Source: an uncultured beta proteobacterium (GTDB lineage Bacteria > Pseudomonadota > Gammaproteobacteria > Burkholderiales > Burkholderiaceae_C). From it: DNA of 8,656 bases. Each line of letters begins with the position of its first letter. The first letter of the stretch is position 1. This document shows, in pieces, positions 7,081 through 8,656 of this stretch. The notes beneath the pieces were generated by a model. That model worked only from the letters and a program-made list of their open reading frames with translations, did not search any database and was not told where the DNA came from. The translations under genes were made by a program, and so were the position numbers. The stretch is taken from contig CAIQEX010000166.1 in NCBI GenBank assembly GCA_903870955.1, positions 1 to 8,656 of the forward strand, given 5' to 3'.

Positions 7081-7530
7081 ATGGAATGCACAGTCAGCTG
7101 GACCGGCGCTTTGGGCACGCGCTCAGGCATGGGCTTTGTAGCCGAAACCGGCAGTGGCCACACCATCGTGATGGATGGTGCACCGGATGCCGTAAAGCCA
7201 GAGAACGGGGGGCAAAACCTGGCACCTCGCCCCATGGAAACCGTGCTGGCCGGCACCGGTGGTTGTACCGCCTATGACGTAGTGCTGATCCTGAAGCGTG
7301 GTCGCCACAATGTTCAGGGTTGCAGCGTCAAACTTACCAGTGAACGCGCCGAGGTGGACCCTAAGGTGTTCACCAAGATTCACATGCATTTCACGGTCAG
7401 TGGCAAGAACTTGCCCGCCGCTGCGGTCGAGCGCGCGATTGCCATGAGCCACGAGAAGTACTGTTCGGCCAGCATCATGTTGGCCAAGACCGCCGAGATC
7501 ACCACCAGTTTCGACCTGGTGGAGGCCTGA
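7081..7530 (+). CDS. OsmC/Ohr family protein
   Basis: This is a 149-residue protein of the OsmC fold, whose characterised members are cytoplasmic thiol peroxidases that reduce organic hydroperoxides. Two conserved cysteines are present: C62 in GTGGCTAYDVVLIL and C128 in HEKYCSASIML. They are placed as the reactive and resolving cysteines of the family. Other marks are the N-terminal beta-strand MECTVSWTG and MDGAP (31-35) before the central helix. The overall type is nearer to YhfA-like OsmC relatives than to Ohr, so the peroxide substrate is uncertain and the physiological role is inferred only. It is the only well-supported plus-strand gene in the window, divergent from ilvA and convergent with coq7, whose stop codon is 22 bp away. 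ATG 7081 is preferred to 7075 on ribosome-binding-site spacing. Confidence 0.92.
   Translation: MECTVSWTGALGTRSGMGFVAETGSGHTIVMDGAPDAVKPENGGQNLAPRPMETVLAGTGGCTAYDVVLILKRGRHNVQGCSVKLTSERAEVDPKVFTKIHMHFTVSGKNLPAAAVERAIAMSHEKYCSASIMLAKTAEITTSFDLVEA
7502..7522. other. Perfect 7-bp stem-loop at the 3' end of the OsmC-family gene
   Basis: CCACCAG (7502-7508) and CTGGTGG (7516-7522) are exact reverse complements around a seven-base loop, inside the last codons before the stop at 7530. It could slow polymerase or protect RNA ends where the converging OsmC and coq7 transcripts meet. No T-run follows on either strand, so it is not a standard intrinsic terminator. Confidence 0.3.
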
Positions 7531-7552
7531 TCTTCAAAAAACCTGATTCAAA

Positions 7553-8170
7553 CTAGATGTGCTCCGCCACGGTCGTCATGACCTTGGCTGCAGCGCGCAT
7601 CATCTGTTTGACAGGCTGTGGTAAGTCCAATGCGCCAGCGGCCTGCGCCTCGCCGGCATGGCGCATCTCGTCGTCATACATCTGCGCCACGAGTGCGCGC
7701 GACGCATGGTCCCCTGCAGGTAGCGCATCCAGATGGCTTTTCAGGTGTGCGCCGACTTGGTGTTCGGTTTCGACCACAAAGCCCAGGCTGACGGCATCAC
7801 CCAGACGTCCGGCCAACAACCCGATGGCAAAGGCGCCGGCATACCAAAGTGGATTCAGGATCGATGGCCGTGCACCCAACTCCTGCAAGCGCTCAGCCGT
7901 CCAGGCCAGATGGTCCACCTCGTCCGCACTGGCCTGGTTGAATTGCTGGCGCAACGCGGCGCTCGGCGTGGTCAAAGCCTGGGACGCATACAGCGCCTGG
8001 GCGCAGACCTCACCCACATGGTTCACCCGCATCAGCCCAGCGGCTTTGCGGCGCTCAGCGTCGTTGAGTTCGGTTGGCCCCTCCGGCAAAGTCGCGCAGG
8101 CCTTGGCTGCGCGGGGTTTTGCGAAGAGGGTGCGCAGAGCGGTGTCGGCAGCGATGAATAGGGAGTCCAT
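7553..8170 (-). CDS. coq7: Coq7-type demethoxyubiquinone hydroxylase
   Basis: Coq7 is a membrane-associated di-iron monooxygenase that adds the C6 hydroxyl to 2-polyprenyl-3-methyl-6-methoxy-1,4-benzoquinol, the penultimate step of ubiquinone synthesis. The 205-residue protein has all expected iron ligands: E54 in [15 protein letters not shown]84 and H87 in [10 protein letters not shown]136 in VVETEHQVG, and E168 and H171 in YDDEMRHA. The spacing of E54, E84, H87 and E136 equals that of human COQ7 as I recall it (+30, +3, +49). A hydrophobic stretch at about 106-132 ([18 protein letters not shown] and following) would sit in the membrane surface. The ATG at 8170 opens [16 protein letters not shown], the usual bacterial start; its upstream bases (AACTAAAT) offer no clear Shine-Dalgarno. 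It is probably transcribed alone from a promoter in 8171-8270, where I cannot fix clear -10/-35 boxes. It is the bacterial alternative to the flavin enzyme UbiF. Confidence 0.97.
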   Translation of the reverse strand: MDSLFIAADTALRTLFAKPRAAKACATLPEGPTELNDAERRKAAGLMRVNHVGEVCAQALYASQALTTPSAALRQQFNQASADEVDHLAWTAERLQELGARPSILNPLWYAGAFAIGLLAGRLGDAVSLGFVVETEHQVGAHLKSHLDALPAGDHASRALVAQMYDDEMRHAGEAQAAGALDLPQPVKQMMRAAAKVMTTVAEHI

Positions 8171-8230
8171 ATTTAGTTGACTTTGGTGAGCGGTTAAGTT
8201 TTATCGTGCTTCACAAACCGGATACAACTT

Positions 8231-8246
8231 GTTGCACCCCTGCAAC
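8231..8246. repeat. Perfect 6-bp inverted repeat with CCCC loop
   Basis: GTTGCA and TGCAAC flank a CCCC loop about 60 bp upstream of the coq7 start. It could be a small hairpin in a coq7 leader or an operator. No T-run follows it, so a terminator role is unlikely. Confidence 0.35.
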
Positions 8247-8317
8247 GAAAAGCACCCGGAATTGATCCTATTGTCTACTTTCCTTTGCCAAACCCCGTTC
8301 GGTCTGGTGCAATACAT

Positions 8318-8341
8318 CCAACTTCCTTGATAGGAGGTTGG
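8318..8341. repeat. 9-bp inverted repeat, first of two adjacent hairpins
   Basis: CCAACTTCC and GGAGGTTGG pair over nine positions with one G-U-type mismatch around a TTGATA loop. It is followed four bases later by the hairpin at 8346-8363. The tandem arrangement suggests structured RNA or a strong fold in DNA rather than chance, but no family is recognised. Confidence 0.35.
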
Positions 8342-8345
8342 CCCG

Positions 8346-8363
8346 GGGTTCCACCTGGAGCCC
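8346..8363 (+). terminator. Possible weak intrinsic terminator hairpin
   Basis: GGGTTCC and GGAGCCC form a seven-pair stem (one G-U pair in RNA) around ACCT, followed on the plus strand by TTTGTT. The T-run is short and broken and there is no identified plus-strand gene upstream, so this is a weak terminator candidate. Together with 8318-8341 it may instead be the 3' part of a small RNA. Confidence 0.22.
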
Positions 8364-8383
8364 TTTGTTAAACCTTGGAGAAT

Positions 8384-8411
8384 ATTTACATGAAATTAAT
8401 TTCATGTTAAT
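8384..8411. repeat. 28-bp near-perfect palindrome
   Basis: The core ACATGAAATT|AATTTCATGT (8388-8407) is a perfect 20-bp dyad. After one mismatched pair it continues for three more matching pairs to 8384 and 8411. It is AT-rich and sits upstream of a TTGACA hexamer (8436) and the plus-strand frame that starts at 8497. A dimeric regulator-binding site is the simplest reading; a transposon-related or replication-related dyad is also possible. Confidence 0.5.
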
Positions 8412-8496
8412 CAAATCAATTTTTTTCTGATGTTGTTGACACAAATCCTCCATTGTCTCTCTCGATGCTTACTCTATTCTGGGAATAGTCACCCAG

Positions 8497-8656
8497 ATGG
8501 GGGAGGTCCTGTCAAAGACCTTACAATTGACACACCGTCTTTTTCGAAGAATTTTTTTGAAGGTCAAAATATCTTTTGGAAAAGTCATTGTCGGGGTTTT
8601 CGATAACATTCGAGGGGTAAGGAAGATTTTGGATGGAAGAGAGTCCCACATACCTA
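8497..8656 (+). CDS. Possible hypothetical protein, 5' part only (runs off window)
   Basis: The frame is open from 8440 to the window edge (72 codons), with the first ATG at 8497. The visible 53 residues are strongly basic, with alternating hydrophobic and charged residues (for example LTHRLFRRIFLKVKIS and GKVIVGVFDNIRGVRKIL), more protein-like than the opposing minus-strand frame. A GGGA 12 bases upstream of the ATG is a poor ribosome-binding site. No family is recognised, and whether it is translated is uncertain. In DNA of about 37% GC, a 72-codon open frame is uncommon but not decisive. Confidence 0.28.
   Translation, partial: MGEVLSKTLQLTHRLFRRIFLKVKISFGKVIVGVFDNIRGVRKILDGRESHIP

Larger units (their letters stand above)
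8171..8656. other. Region without an identified gene; AT-rich, hairpin-rich right end
   Basis: These 486 bases hold the upstream region of coq7 and then sequence unlike the rest of the window. Hand count of 8381-8656 gives 102 G+C of 276 (37%), against 60% in a sampled line of the DUF1501 gene. It contains inverted repeats at 8231-8246, 8318-8341, 8346-8363 and 8384-8411, two TTGACA hexamers on the plus strand (8436-8441 and 8527-8532), and a plus-strand reading frame running off the edge. No tRNA, known riboswitch or transposase is recognisable. It may be horizontally acquired, the edge of a mobile element, or a regulatory region of a gene beyond the window. Confidence 0.6.

Noticed and set aside
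7023..7256. N-terminal extension of ilvA by 78 codons
   Set aside because: It would overlap the OsmC-family gene in antisense, and the added residues lack IlvA character. The start at 7022 fits the family.
8268..8453. Minus-strand 61-codon frame (MEDLCQQHQKK...) with GAGAGAG upstream
   Set aside because: It has a passable ribosome-binding site, but it runs through the palindrome and both tandem hairpins, whose structure better explains the sequence. It shows no recognisable family or convincing domain character.
8527..8555. TTGACA with AATTTT at 17 bp as a plus-strand promoter
   Set aside because: The -35 is perfect but the -10 matches only half of TATAAT, and it would lie inside the plus-strand frame; in AT-rich DNA this is easily chance.
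8469..8651. Minus-strand 60-codon frame opposite the plus-strand frame at the right edge
   Set aside because: It lies antisense to the more protein-like plus-strand frame, lacks a good ribosome-binding site and has no family resemblance.

Overview
The window looks like chromosomal DNA from a betaproteobacterium, most likely Burkholderiales (Comamonadaceae/Rhodoferax-like). This rests on the roughly 60% GC coding sequence, the style of the IlvA and Coq7 proteins, and the use of Coq7 for ubiquinone synthesis. It is an inference from protein character, not a database match. Most of the window is well-packed ordinary gene content, nearly all on the minus strand. There is no CRISPR array, rRNA, tRNA, phage gene or complete insertion sequence that I can recognise.

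Layout, following minus-strand transcription from right to left. coq7 (8170-7553) encodes the di-iron hydroxylase of ubiquinone synthesis. It converges on a plus-strand OsmC-family gene (7081-7530). That gene is divergent from ilvA (7022-5394), the biosynthetic threonine deaminase. The 58-base ilvA/OsmC gap holds a perfect TATAAT close to the ilvA start and an 18-bp near-perfect palindrome. Only 18 bp downstream of ilvA is a cytosolic 5'-nucleotidase-I-like HAD phosphatase (5375-4473). After 132 bp without a gene come two closely spaced genes for exported proteins of uncharacterised families, DUF1800 (4340-2751) and DUF1501 (2730-1438), both with Tat-type signal peptides. After 83 bp more comes an SbmA/YddA-like ABC transporter with fused permease and ATPase (from 1354), cut by the left window edge just after its Walker A motif.

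The right end (8171-8656) is different. It holds no firmly identifiable gene, and its last 276 bases are about 37% GC by hand count. It contains several hairpins, a 28-bp near-perfect palindrome, and a plus-strand reading frame that runs off the window and looks weakly protein-like. This could be a regulatory region, horizontally acquired DNA or the edge of a mobile element; the sequence here does not decide it.

Functionally, the metabolic genes (ilvA, coq7, nucleotidase) are housekeeping. The least understood part is the DUF1800-DUF1501 pair: two Tat-exported proteins encoded 20 bp apart, which recur as neighbours in many bacteria without an assigned role. It is the best candidate here for an undescribed system, though the families themselves are known.
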